In this document: positions 51,601 through 64,000 of the stretch, piece by piece | Layout: each line of letters starts with the position of its first letter | Numbering within the stretch: position 1 is the stretch's first letter | Source: Penelope pileata | Taxonomy: Eukaryota; Chordata; Aves; Galliformes; Cracidae | NCBI GenBank assembly: GCA_013396635.1 | Contig: WBMW01000795.1 | Span: forward strand, 1-64,000 | DNA length: 64,000 nucleotides | Direction: 5' to 3' | Made by a program: the position numbers and the translations under genes | Notes under the pieces: model-generated | What the model saw: only the letters and a program-made list of their open reading frames with translations | What the model was told of the DNA's origin: nothing | Databases searched by the model: none

Positions 51601-52204
51601 CCTCATGTAGCAATATGAAAGCTGTACAAACTCTGATAAGTAACAACTAAACCATAGATTTTTTTTGTTGTTGTTTTTACTGAAAGCCAGTATTTTCTGA
51701 TTGCTCAGGAACTAATGCCCAGCATGTGTGTTATTGCTTAACTGTATCCTCTTGGGTGCTGTACAATACACACAATCTGATCCTGGAAAGCAATGAACTT
51801 TGAAAATTGTGTTCCTAATCCTTATTACATCACCGAATTTTATTGGAATGTAAGAATGGGCTGCTTTCACTCTCTTCAGCTTGCCCTTGTAAAAATGAAA
51901 ACTTTTTTCTTAAGTTTTAGTGGTACATCTTCCTCTGTCAAGTTGTCAGCTATTGAAACCCTGAAAGTCTCTGAACAAATTTAGTTACAAATCTTTCTGT
52001 AACTGTTCATTTCCAACATGCTTCTGTTGTGTTTCCATCTGTGTTAGGGGCCTGCCATGTAGTTCCTTGCTTTTAGCCCCCTTTCTCACAGAGCAGTCAA
52101 ACTCTTAGAGGTGCAAAACTTTGTAACCCCTTCTCAGCTGAATCTTCTGAGGAAACTTTGCAAAAGTAAAAAAAATTGGCATTATGGCCAAAACGAGTCC
52201 TTGT

Positions 52205-52230
52205 AAAAAAAAAAAAAAAGAAAAAAAAAA
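52205..52230. repeat. (A)15 G (A)10 tract
   Basis: An A-rich homopolymer has a single G interruption at 52220. No retroelement body was recognised beside it. Confidence 0.9.
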
Positions 52231-55002
52231 TTGAGTGTCAGGAGTCATAATGCCTTTAGTAGGATTTTTAATTGGAATTAATAGTTTTTGAGTCATTTAT
52301 TCAGACCTTACGCAGTTCTTCCAAGACTGCCAAAAATGTGGTTTGAGTGTACCCTAATGGTAGAGAAACATAATTAGGCTGGCTGATGCATTCCACCAGC
52401 TATTTTCTTAAATGATTCTTGCTTTTGAACAGTTACCTTGAGTGGGCTGCGTTTTTGACAACCTTCAGAAAAATATTACAAAAAAGTCATTCAAAAACGC
52501 CTGTCTGAATGTGGTGCAGACTGCAGGGATATGACATTTCTTTTGTGCTGTTTGTTATGAATATCTCAGCCATTGCTAACTGATCCTGTTTTTCATGGCA
52601 TGGGCAATTTTGATGTGGTCTTTGTCATCTAAAACAAAAGTACAGAATTGAATACAAAAGCTGTAGGGTAGTTGAAAAAGCACCTTAGTGTCTTTGGAGC
52701 CCTAAGTGTCTGAACTGCTCTTGAAAATTTCTTCACACGTTTGTCAGAATTTCTCTAGTGTTGGCTGTGATCATTCTAAAAATTCAGGTGGCATTATCAT
52801 TAAAAACCAGCCCTGCAAATAAAAATGCCCGTAACTATTCTTCTGAGCAGTCCCAGCAGAATTACAGCAATTCAACTGAACTCTGTTTGCATGCAAGATC
52901 AAGATCAAAGATGTTGCTAGCCATATTGAATTGGATATTTTACAGACCTAGAAATGGACTCCAAAAGGGTAAACCTTTGTTTATGGTCCTGTCAGACTTG
53001 CCTGAATGACAGCATGGATGGGGAGGAAAACATGGTTAACAAAACAGAACACGCTTAACAAAGCAAGGGGAAAGGGGAAAAGGTAGATACCGTTCCTTTT
53101 AACGGCCAGCTCCCTACCTGCACCAGCACTCTCAGCAGCCGAGTGGTGCAGATCTGAAATTTTTGCTTGAGATGGTGCATGTTGCCTTGATCCACCAGCC
53201 CTCAGAAAGCAAAGCCTCCTAAATTGTTACTAAAGATGAAATGGAGAATGTTGACCAGAAGATGACTTTCTGATCTGTTTTTCATGTTGCAGCGCTGGGT
53301 TTTTGTTACTGTCCTTGGCCATCCTAGCATGTAAAAGTGATGTTTATCACAGTTAGTTTTCAATTGTGCATGAAACAGTGACTGAAGTTATTTAAAATGG
53401 TGACAAATCAGTAACTTCTTGCATAGGAACAGGCCTATATTTTGTAACATTACTATCTTAAGAAATTCCAACAGTCCTTAATTCTTAAAGACAGTGAGTG
53501 GTATCCAAGAGACCAAAAAGAACACTTGGTCTGCCCTGCATCAGGAAGCCCAAAGAATTTTCCCGTTGCTTTCCCTCCTGCACCGGGAAAGAGAAAATCT
53601 GTATTGAGATTTTCACAGTAAAAGGAGGAGATAGGTGGTCTTCTCTGGATATGCCAATATTTTCATGATTTGCTTTTCATTTTGTTTTCGTGATATTTTG
53701 ATATGTTCTGTAAAACCTCAAAAGGATAAAATAGTTGTGAAAGAAAACAAGAGAAATGAGAATTAAATTGATACTATGCCAGATTTGTCGGAATTGAACA
53801 CCTGGAACATGCTTACTTATTTCCCTTATGTCTGCCACCCCAAGTTGCTTTAAATCATTGTTTCTCTAAATGTCTTTTGAACTGTTATTCCTGAATTGGT
53901 TGCAGTAGCCCAGGTAAACTCTGACTCTTTCTTTCCCTTCAGTCTGCCATGTCTCCCCAGCATCCCTTAGACAGCATCCATCGTCCTCTCTGCTGAATGT
54001 TGGGAAAAGCCATGCTGCAAGGCTACTGCTGGGGACATGGAGAAACATGCTTTGCTGCTTCATAGTGCCCTCGGCTTTTTCATGTTTTAGGAGGCCACTT
54101 GTCAGATCCAGCTGGTTAATAGGCTAATGAGCATGTGAATTGAAAGAGTAAGGGGAATGAGCAAGCTGCTTCTGCTGCAGCAAGAGAGAAGGAAATCAGA
54201 CCCAAGGGAAGGCTGAGCTTCCTGCGCTGGATTCATGCCTGACTTGGATTACATGTTTTACTTTAACAGTGCTGTAGATCAGGCATAAGATTCAGCAGGC
54301 TTGGTAATTTCTGGTCCAGCAGAGTTCAAAAACAGGATGAAATTTTTTGTTACAGCAGTTGGATGATCCATAGAGGGTAGAATTACAGTTTTCCAGACAT
54401 GAAACCTAAACAACCTTTTTAATAAATATGATTGCTACTGAGTATGGAATATGGTCAAATTCAAATACCACTGGGTACAGAAAAAGGCGTTATACAAAGA
54501 ACTTTAGCATTGTTTTACGTTGACTCTCAATTTTTCTGCTTAAGGAGCAAAAAGAATAAAAATAGAAAAAGAAATATTGAACTTAATGAATATTTAGGCT
54601 ATTTAACCTATTTTGTTGTTTGACTGCTGAGAATTTTCTATTGTAACCAGATCTGTAATATGACCCCTTATTCTTTCCTGCACTGTTATTTTGGAATATG
54701 CTTTATGGTCATGCTTTGAACTATCTAGTTACAAACAGGTCCACAGAGAGACATCAGGCATGGGCTCTGTTCAGAAATGCTGACAGCTTTCATGATGATC
54801 ACTGCAACTCCAAAAAGATCTGACAGAGGATAGGCTGTCCTTTTCCCCTCATTATCCGCTGCAAAATATACTGTTTCCACCACGGCCTTTGTCAGCTCAC
54901 TCTTCTATTTTGTTTTTAGTGTTTGGGGAGCTACTGAATTGTTTCATGTTGTTTAGCTCGCTTTATTTTCTATTGATATATTCTAAGTAACAACTTTCTA
55001 TA

Positions 55003-55218
55003 CCATCATAGAATGGCTTGGATTGGAAGGGACCTTAAAAGACCATCCGGTTCCTATCTCCCTGCCATGGGCAGGGCTGCCACCCACCAGATCAGGCTGC
55101 CCAGGGCCCCATCCAGCCTGGCCTTGAACAGCTACGGGAATCTACAGGCATCCACAGCTTCTCTGAGCAGCCTATGCCAGTGCCTCACCACCCTCTGAGT
55201 AACAAAATTTCCTCCTAA
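55003..55218 (-). mobile_element. CR1 LINE, short 3' fragment (minus strand)
   Basis: The stretch begins CCATCATAGAATGGCTTGGA and continues through TTGGAAGGGACCTTAAAAGA, GGGCAGGGCTGCCACCCACC, CAGATCAGGCTGCCCAGGGC, TCCAGCCTGGCCTTGAACA and GTGCCTCACCACCCTCTGAG. It closely resembles the copy at 3039 and so belongs to the same or a sister subfamily. It is severely 5'-truncated and antisense to PTPRK. Confidence 0.93.
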
Positions 55219-57390
55219 GGTTGTTTTACTATTTGGCTGTGCATAGCTAACCCTGGCTAGTTATGCGTGGCAGATCAGGCCACTATCCAGCCCAACTTTG
55301 GCCATGCCTCCATAGTCTGTACTTGATGGCCAACACAGGTTTCTGCTGTTGTTCGTCTCTGAATTACCTATGTCTTGTTTCATCAGAAAAACCAGGACTG
55401 GTACTTTAATTTTTGAGAAGTGCTGTCTTTGTGTCCTTCTGCAGAATACAGGTACCTGCAAATAATGTTCTTTGCTGAAGGAGATGGATGCACTTGATGA
55501 TTGAGCTACAGAGACTATATTCACGGTGACTAGGGCTATTAGCTAAACCTAGGTCCTGTGTGAAGAAACAGATTAGAACACCTACCTCACTGGGAGAGAA
55601 GAGACAGAAAACTCTGGATCCAAGGCATAAAAAAAGAATGTGCCACTACCAAGCACACCATACTTTAAAGTAACTCAAGAAAGCTTAAAGGCTTGGGTAT
55701 GCTTAGAAGTATTAACCCTTAAGAGGAGAGAAGTTTTAACCTTTGTATTTGAAGAGACTGTAACATTCTAAAGTGGATGTTTTATTTAAGTTTGGTTAAG
55801 TAATACATACGTCTTATGATTGCCAGGGGATTTCTCTCCAAATTCCTGTTGAGGTTACATCTGCCTGGCAGAAATGCAGTTTTACTGAAACTTGTGTAAA
55901 CCTGGGCAGACTTAAAATAGCCCCCGTGTGTACTGGTGGGCATGTTGCTGAAAGAGCAGAGAGGTCTGCAAAAGCTGGAGAACCTGCATTAGGTACCTGA
56001 GCAAACTCAAAGGCCCCCTGCCTGCACTGAGCTCAGGCCTGCCTTGCCTCTGATCCTCTGCAATACCTGCACTGCTGGCATAAAAATAGAATGTAGTCCA
56101 ACAACATCACTTGTTTTACTGTGGTATGGAGATCACCTGAGCTTTCAAATAAAAATTAGCTCTTATAAATGGTTTATGTGAAAAGAAATGAGGTAGCTTG
56201 AGGCCCTAAAAGAAATTTCATGATCTTAATCTTTCATCCACTACTTCAAATCCTGAAAATGTCTTTTCCATCATGCTCACTAATGTTTTGCCTTCCAACT
56301 CAAGAACTACCTTGGAGGCTTTTTACTCCTGTTATATATATATTTGCAACTATTTACTATTTGGCCATTCTGGATTTTAAAATCAGCAGTACCGTTCTTA
56401 TTCAAGTTTCTTTAACGTTAAAATAGGTATTTTTAAGCATTGCCTATACCTTTCTATGAAATTCTAAGTTGGAGATAGAAAAGTCAAATGATTAGGGGAA
56501 TGGTGGTTGTGAATATGTACTAAAATAGAATTCCTTCAGAGCTGAGAATCTGAAAACCAAATCTGCTCTTTCAGTGAACTTCTGGCACGTTTGCTCATTT
56601 ATATGCACAAGTTAAAATTCAGCTTAGATTGGAGAAGTATAGAAGCTATATCTCAAAAGATAACAATGGTACTAAGCTAAAGTAAATGATTTGCTAATTA
56701 TAACAAAACAGCATTTTTCCATTTTGCGCCTCTGGTGGTTGTTTTTTAGGCTGGTTATTTGTATTGAAAAATGTTCGTGTTTGAAGCAATTGCATATTTG
56801 TAGTAGATTTTGCAAATGATATGAAACTAGTTTCACTGCTAAAGAAAGAATATTAAAGTATTAATTCTACAAATTGTCATTGCCCCAGTATGCATTTGCA
56901 AATGCAGCAGGAAATAAGCACTGGCTTTATGAGAATTTGTCCATCTGTAGTGATCCTAAGAAAACAAGTTCAATGGAGTAGAATTACCGCCAATATTAAC
57001 TTACATTCTAGCTCACTGTGCATATATTTTTTCCTGAGATGATATTCTTATACTTTAAAGTATTTGCTTATATACTGTGAATTATGACTGTGAACAACAT
57101 TCACTAATAATTAATTCAACTAGTTATACCAGTATATGGTTGATCTTCATTTTTAGCTCTTCTACTTCCAATGTTTGGGGATTTACATGTCACAGAAAAT
57201 CATCAGTTGTCCTCTGAAATAGTATAGGACTCTTTTCTGCTGTACCTGGTAGAAATGTGAGGAAAGGAAGCCAATCATTGCTGTAAATAATTTCAAAGCT
57301 AAAATTAAAACAAGGTGCTAGCATAGGTAGAGGTGAAATTGCAAAGAAATGTGTGGCATTGTTGGCTCAGCCGCTTTGGCTTAATGATTG

Positions 57391-57420
57391 TCTTTTTTTT
57401 TTCTTTTTTTTTCTTTTTTT
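57391..57420. repeat. T-rich tract with regular C interruptions
   Basis: A roughly 30-base pyrimidine tract of T runs separated by single C bases ends at GTATGCATTG. No CAG acceptor or coding similarity follows directly. Confidence 0.85.
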
Positions 57421-60400
57421 GTATGCATTGCGGTTGAGAAATACTTTGAATAAGGAGCCTTCTGTTTCTTCATGGGGAACTGGATCAAAGCCAACAGGGG
57501 AAAGCACAATGGAACTCGGAATACTTTATTACCTACTTCACAGCAGTGATCATACTGGAGATATGGAGTGTTACGTGAAAGATAGTCTGTGATAACATTC
57601 AAGTGCACACCAGTTGCAATAAATAAGCATTTAATCAAACATGTGAGGGTGGGATGAAGTGTCTTGTTAAAGTGAAAGAGTTGTCCGGGGAGAGGAGTTA
57701 CAGACCGCTGAGCACCAAGATGGAGCTTTTGCAACCCCAGTGGGACCGTCACAGCAGCCGTCTCCAGCTCCAGCAGCCTTCTTGGCCCCCTCCCACCTTC
57801 AGCAGCAGTGACAGCAGCTTCACTACTTGTGTTGGTCCTCAGATACCTTTTCCCCTACTATTGTGTACTTCCTAGGCCTCGTCAGGCACAGTGGTCCAGC
57901 TAGAGGAGAGATGGCTGTTTGTTTGTGTGGTGTAGGCTGCCATTGGCTACGAGGTAGGAGTGGACCAGCTGCCTCTGAGAGAGGGGAGGGATGAAAAGAG
58001 GAGGAGAGACATGAAGGGAAATATACTTTCATAAAATACCCATCAGATCCTTCTGACAAATGAGACCAGACCATCTCCTTAGAGTTTGAATTACTCTGCC
58101 TTTGTTGCCACCTCCAGAGCTCTTGCAGTCTGGCTTTGATCTAATCAGAGTTCAGCATACAATGCAGCACCGCTGTGTGGTGCAATTTAGGAGAGCTTTC
58201 TGTGACCTCACACCAGTTTTGTTGCAAAGGAGGTTTTTTCCTTTTTTTTTTTTTGGTGGCATTAGTTCCTTGATTCTATTGCAGTTCAGCCTATTAACAG
58301 CTTGCTGTAGTACATTTCCCTCTCATGCTAATCTGATTCAAGAAGATAGCAGCAGATATTGCAAAATATATATAGGATTGTTTTCATATTAGAGAAACTG
58401 GGATTTGTTAATATTTAGTTTTTTTTCTATGCTATACCAAATGAAAAAAGTGTTTATTACCATATCTGGTGACGTAGTGTAAAAAATTCTTCATTGAAGC
58501 TATCATTTTTGTCTTGAAAAATGACATATGAGGCATTCTTGGCTAGGCTTTGACAGTGCTGGTAACAACCTGTAATACGTTCTTAATGTTACTTTATGAA
58601 TAAGAAATCCCCAAGAAATCATTTTTAGGTAAATCATGTATAAAATATGAATGCAAACAATTCTGGAGAAATCCACTGCTTTGAAATAAATAAGGACTTA
58701 TCTTGGTGACAGGTATAAAGACAAATGCTGCACAGAAGCAAGTTATGAGCGCTTAGTGTTGCATTTGATTGGTTAACAGACCTTTCATTTAAAAACAAAA
58801 AAAGAAAGAAAGAAACAGATGACCACATTATTCTCATTTTGATTCTTTTTTCTTTAAAAATTATTTTGAGAACAGCTTATGCTCTTCAAATTGCCTCCTT
58901 TTAAAAATTTCCTTTTTGCTCCTGGTTACTGTTTCTTAACCCAATAGCTGAAGAAAAAAATGTTTTTCTTCTTTATATTCTCCTAAAAATTGATTGTGAA
59001 CCATAGAACTATATTTTGCTCAGAACTCTAAGGCACATTCTTGTAAATGTAATATTTATATACTCCTTGAGATATTTATATTCATAACTCTGACTGCTTT
59101 TTGTGCTTTGTTTTGCTTGCATGGATAAGAGTTGTGATGGATTCGTTCACCCTAGATGATATTTATTCCTTTTACTTCATTACACATAATCCACCTGTGC
59201 TAGATCTTAAGGTCGGTGTACACCTTATACTCCACTAGAGAGCTTATCAGCGTCTCCGCAGGCAGCTCAATTTGAATTTTAAAACAGCAATGAATGAATT
59301 TGCACTGCTTTTTGAGCTTGTGCGCAGAGCTACTCTTGCATCCTCCTGTTGGTGGGAAAACTGGAGGGTGTCAAGCTTGCAGGTTGTTGTTGATTTTGAC
59401 TGAAGGGTTTATGATTTCATTCTCATCAGCAACTACTTTGCTATTGTTTTCTCTGGCCTCCCCTGCTTTTTTTCCCTTTACAGAAAGTCTGATATATGTT
59501 GGCTAAGATAAAGACATTGGGAAGAAGGAAAGTAATTGGTAACTTTAATTTTAGACAGTCGAAGTCCAGGCCCATTTGTCTGAAGTACAAGAAGTGTTCA
59601 TGTAAACCTATCATTTCATTGTCCTGTAAGACAAATGTTAACTTGCTCTTGGCTTCCAAGTCAAGTAGATAGTTAAGAAGCTGCTGATCAACATTGGAAT
59701 TTATTGTTGGTACTCTTGAGTTTCTTCACCTTCTTCATGAGGCATGTCTGAGGTCACAGTAACATCAGGTTGTGAATATTAAGTCAAATTCAACTTAGAA
59801 ATGCATTTAATTTGTAACTTTATCAGTATACCATAATACACTCAAGCTAATCAGCAGTAAAATGTTTTAGGTATGGTATATATTCTAGCATTGTAAAATG
59901 CATAGCAGAGAAGTACCTTTGCTGATAAATTTACAGCTTCAAGAAAGGAATAATGAATCAAAACAGTACATATAATTCCTCAATATGATGATTTGCTTTA
60001 TCTAAGCTAATTGAGCGCAAAGTGTGTGACTTAATTGGATTCAGATGACGTTTGTTCTTTACTCTGACCTTTACATTTGTGGTACACTGTACTTATTAAG
60101 AAGGGTGGGTGTGTTCTGGGGTTTTTTGATACATAAATACTAAGAAAACACTACAAATTTAGCCTGGTCTTTTACTCCATAAGCAAGACTACAAAGGCAG
60201 CAGTAGAAACCAGGACTTGTTCTTGAGGCTTTGATGGTGTGTTTTGGTTTTGGGGTGAAGGCTTTTTGTTTTTTTTGTTTTGTTGTTCTTTGTTTTTGAC
60301 CCAAAGTGTCTAAATTGGTAGCTAGTTGTCCAGAACATAAGTTTGTGTCACTGATCTACTGGAATACCGGTACTTCTCTACTCCAGTGGGCTTCCTAGTA

Positions 60401-61039
60401 CTTGTGAAGAGTTTTCACACTCCAGTCAGTATCTACTAAGCTAGGGAGGAATGTGTCTGCTAGAGAACATTTTCTTGCTATTCTTCAGCATCTGTGATCT
60501 AATAACCAAGCCACAAGCATCATCTTCAGTTCATGATTTGTTTAACACTGGTCATTATTGGGCAATTGTCAGTCAAATGGTGCCATCTCATTTGTGTCAA
60601 CCTTTTCGGCACTGCAAGAGCAAACTCTTGCTCCTCACTTGTGCAGGAGGATGTCTTTCTTCCTATAGAAAATTTAAGCAATGTAAAATAACATGATATT
60701 AAAGCAGGAAATTTTCTTATTCTAATTTTGTTTTTTTTTTCTGGTCAAGATATTTTTATTAATTCTTAAGAGACACTTCATAAAATGGTGGTTACAGGGA
60801 ATAAACAAGGTAGAATATGAGAATGAAATATCCATAGTTAGCATCCAATTCTTTTCAAAGAAACTTGGGATGTCTTGATAAAATACAGAGGTAGAGATAA
60901 TTGCTTTTTTGTTTACATAGAAGTGATTTTTAACTTCAAATATTCTGTCCACTATGTTTTGACATTATAAAATTCATGGTATTATATTTTCAGTTTTGTA
61001 AAATACCATATCCATTATTTTGGAATATATATGTTTTTA

Positions 61040-61134
61040 CATAGAATCATAGAATCCTTAGAGTTGGAAGGGACCTTTAAAGGTTGTCTAGTCCAGCTCC
61101 TCTGCAATGTACAGGGACATCTACAACTAGATGT
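61040..61134 (-). mobile_element. CR1 LINE, very short 3' end fragment (minus strand)
   Basis: The wording ATAGAATCATAGAATCCTTA, GAGTTGGAAGGGACCTTTAA and CTAGTCCAGCTCCTCTGCAA matches the last roughly 95 bases of a CR1 subfamily in reverse. Similarity ends near ACAACTAGAT. Confidence 0.9.
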
Positions 61135-62120
61135 CATATTTGCCATATTTATTCATTAACCTATCTGAAGCTGAATTAATTACAGATCTGTCTGTGACTT
61201 AAAATATTTACCATGAAAGGTAACTTAATCATGTAATTATTGGAATTAATTGAATTAATACAACTATTTTCTTATCTGATCTCATCCTACACTTGCAGGA
61301 GAGGTGGGAGAAAGAAGACTATTCTTTGAAAATTATCATCATTTTTTTTTCTTAAACAAACACACTGTCTATGTTTCTTGACCTCTTCTGCTATGAAAAT
61401 GTTTTGGGGTTTTTCACCTTGATTTTGTATGTTTTCTTTTTCTCATTTTGATGCTCAAACACTCTCTCCTGGAGAGTTTGGTTTGTAGTCATGGATACAC
61501 TTGCATACGATGACCAGTGGTGTTCTTCCTTTTTTGATCATGTGAAGATGAAAGCAGGCAATGTTAATGAAATGCTAATTCATTTGATGGAGCCCTTTAC
61601 ATTTCACTTCTTGAAAGTTTATGCATCTTTATTGTAAATATTGTAAATACTAATTCTATTAATATGTTTATGGGTAAGATTTTTGTATTTTTTTCATATT
61701 TGGATCTCATATCACACTTCTTGAGTTGCAGGTAATAGGTATCTTGTTCTGGATTATCATTTTATATTACAGAAAATAAAATGTTATGAAATCTTATTAT
61801 AGAAATCATTTGGATTGTGTTCATGTTAATGCCTAAAAGATGCCTTGTATGTCATGTTTCATGTCAATTGACTAATGATTTGAAGGAATCAGCAGTTGGT
61901 AAAGGTGCACCACTACTGAGTTTTGTGATGGAATACCTTTCTTCCTTGATTGTGTAACTTTCAGGAGAGAAATTGCAGGGCACATTTTGCCGTGTTGTGT
62001 TTTCATGTTATTTGATTGTAATTACTGATCATGGAGTTGGTGAAGTTAACTTCTATATGGAACAGCTATGTAGTCTTCCTAGCTAAATGATGGAAAGAAT
62101 TCAACTATCACTAATATACG

Positions 62121-62736
62121 TAGGTCGCTTCTATTATTACTACGAAAGTAGTGCCTCCTATTTGTGTCCATAGAAAATAAAACAGATACAAAGATGTCTT
62201 AGTTTCTAACAGAAGTTACGCTTCTCGTAGTGTCTAGTATGAATTTATCTTGTTCCTCAGAGATACTGATAACATCCTGGCAGTGTTGAACGGAGCCAAG
62301 GGCATAANTTGGCTATGCATTTTTGCCAGAAATGTAGAAGAGCCTGCATGTCATGCTTGTAACAATCTGCACCAGTGGAGATGCCCCACTGTCCCTGTCA
62401 CCACTGCTGAAACGTACCACCATCACCTCACTGTGCTCACATCCACTGTTTGGTCTCCATCAAAATTCAGCAAGTGTAGATGAATATCAATGGATGCCAT
62501 TTTTTCCACATGGAGGAATTCAGTTCTACACCTTCACACCTTTGTTTCATCTGTACTTCCACGTCAGACTCCAGTTGGTCAGACTGCCCCTCTGCTGCCA
62601 TCTTTCACATGGCAACAAAATGGAATGGAATATTGGCGGGAAGGTTCAACTTGTACTGCCTTACCACCAACATCTGCCTCTGATGTCATGGGCCAACATA
62701 ATGAAATAGGAGGCATTACTTTTGGAGCAGCCCTCA
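62121..62736 (-). mobile_element. Mariner DNA transposon derivative (Mariner1_GG/Galluhop-like), near full-length internally deleted copy
   Basis: Both ends are recognisable. The right end AATAGGAGGCATTACTTTTG GAGCAGCCCT (to about 62734) is the reverse complement of the mariner 5' inverted repeat. The left end ACGAAAGTAGTGCCTCCTAT (from 62142) is the opposing repeat. On the minus strand it reads through the transposase helix-turn-helix remnant (complement of about 62400-62520) and then jumps towards the 3' end. At about 0.6 kb it lacks most of the transposase, including the catalytic domain. One ambiguous base lies inside. A clear TA target duplication was not resolved, and the outermost left-hand bases are diverged. 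Confidence 0.85.
62308..62308. other. Ambiguous base (N)
   Basis: A single n appears in GGCATAANTTGG within the mariner copy, a site of consensus uncertainty. It does not affect any gene call. Confidence 0.99.
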
Positions 62737-64000
62737 TATTTAAGCTTCATTAGAGTGATTTTTTTTTTTACTGATTAAATAGAACCATAGCATTTGTGAA
62801 AGAAAAGAAGGATTGTAGGCTGTGTTTATAGCTATGCACTGCATATTGGCACAAGGTTTCAAGAGGAAACTCTTCAAAGTTTAAATCAAGTGGACAGCAT
62901 TGCTGTCCTCACTGTACACATTCATAGTATTCTTTGATTAATACTTATTCTACCTCCTTGTTTCCTTTTGGCTGCTGGTTACCAGTTGTTTTTCATAACA
63001 TTCATTAGCAGGAGGAAGATGCTTTAGTTTCCAGTGTCACTAGCCTTTTTATTCCCTTAGTTTCTCAGCCCTGTGACTTCCCATAGGAGATCTGTAGAAC
63101 CTGAAGAACAAACTCCACATCTGTTAGTACAAATAAACTGAATGTGACATGGGCTGCAGAGAAAGTGTCCCAGAGTTTTTGTTCTAGATTGAAAGGGAAT
63201 CTAAAGTGCTGGTGGCCTTCAAGTGAAATTCTGAGAATAATTTTTAGGAATGCAAATGCTTAGAGAGAGTGGTGACCAATAATTCTAAATTGCATTAGCC
63301 AGTGCTAGATAGCAGTTGCTGGCACATATGTATCATTGGCACCGCCATGACATATGAGAACCCCAGTCATGGATTGTCTACCTTTCTTCCACCTGTACAG
63401 GCATGAGTACAATATCATTCGTATTCTTGGAAAGTGAAAAGGATGACTTTTGACTTCTCCTCCTCCAAGTATGTGCACCTTTAGCCCATAAACGTGCTAC
63501 ACATTTTTACTGGAGAAAGAAAATGTTTTACATGGTAGATATTTGAATAAAAGGGGCTCATTTTGATATGACAATTCTGAAAATCAGGAATATCAGGAAT
63601 AATGGCATTAGCTTTTTTCCAAAGGCTAGCAGTTACCTAGATTTTGGAGTTGTCCTTGTGATGAGCCAATTTTACATTGAAAGGGTTCTTCTTGCCTGGT
63701 GAGTAGGGGAAAGTGGGTGACAATTTAATAACAAATGCTGTTTCTCTTTTTCTGTGGATCACATTTTCATTAAAAAGAACTCTACTTGTTTCATTTTGTA
63801 AAAGGACCTTTGAAAGCAGAATTTCACTTGCTCCAAATGTAGTAAAGCTATATAGTTCACTGATTTTTTTTGTCATCAAGGAAAGCTCCACAGACGCTTC
63901 AAATGTCACATGCTACATTTGCCTCTTAAATAGTAGGCTAAGGAAGGAGAGTCACATATTGCCTTCTCTACCATGGACCTCTGTAAAATATCGCTGTTTC

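Larger units (their letters stand above)
19291..64000 (+). other. PTPRK: Downstream PTPRK intron (5' part)
   Basis: Everything after the donor appears to be a single intron of at least 44.7 kb. The next exon expected from the family encodes FN3-2, and no matching peptide was found in the supplied frames. Long gene-free stretches at 19291-23738, 24131-27440, 28051-36439, 36817-44144, 44672-55002, 55219-61039 and 62737-64000 contain ordinary AT-rich unique sequence, short simple repeats and chance ORFs only. A nested gene cannot be excluded by eye, but none is supported. Confidence 0.75.

Noticed and set aside
62250..62753. Plus-strand ORFs over the mariner copy, resembling minus-strand ORFs at 36434-36787
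   Set aside because: The two sets match because they are antisense translations of the same transposon DNA; the real transposase frame is on the other strand.
63976..64000. Peptide VKYRCF at the window end, resembling the Y-x-C motif of the phosphatase Ig domain
   Set aside because: The Ig exon must lie upstream of the FN3 exon, the surrounding residues do not fit, and the match is too short.
1..64000. CRISPR arrays, tRNA/rRNA genes, operons, telomeric or satellite arrays
   Set aside because: No regularly spaced repeats, no cloverleaf box motifs recognised and no long tandem arrays; the sequence is ordinary avian intronic DNA.

Overview
The window is vertebrate nuclear DNA and almost certainly avian, most likely a chicken-like galliform. 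It is AT-rich and intron-like. It carries several 3' fragments of CR1 LINEs ending in the (ATTCTATG)n-type tail, two copies of a short mariner derivative of the kind found in the chicken genome (Mariner1_GG/Galluhop), and an avian-type retroviral LTR fragment. No bacterial-style gene organisation, operon, CRISPR array, tRNA or rRNA was seen.

Only one protein-coding segment can be supported: a 294-base exon at 18991-19284 on the + strand. It encodes one fibronectin type III domain of a type IIB receptor protein tyrosine phosphatase. Recalled paralogue sequences point to PTPRK rather than PTPRM or PTPRT. The exon has a consensus acceptor, a consensus donor and phase 1 at both ends. The rest of the window therefore reads as two large introns: at least 19.0 kb upstream and at least 44.7 kb downstream, both running off the window edges.

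Layout: 1-18990 is upstream intron with two minus-strand CR1 fragments (about 3039 and 7028) and a 55-base T homopolymer (13334-13388). 18991-19284 is the exon. 19285-64000 is downstream intron holding, in order, an LTR fragment (about 23739-24130), a degraded ancient CR1-like reverse-transcriptase fragment (about 27441-28050), a candidate regulatory cluster with a perfect 13-base inverted repeat (28433-28840), a truncated mariner (36440-36816), a plus-strand CR1 (44145-44671), two minus-strand CR1 fragments (55003 and 61040) and a near-full-length inverted mariner derivative (about 62121-62736) with one ambiguous base. Many short ORFs of 60-142 codons exist on both strands, but none shows domain, homology or splice evidence and they are treated as chance.

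No new biological system is evident. The items most worth checking are the in-frame, skippable FN3 exon with its pure-T polypyrimidine tract, the palindromic GATA/homeodomain-like hairpin near 28.55 kb, the ancient LINE fragment and the mariner pair.
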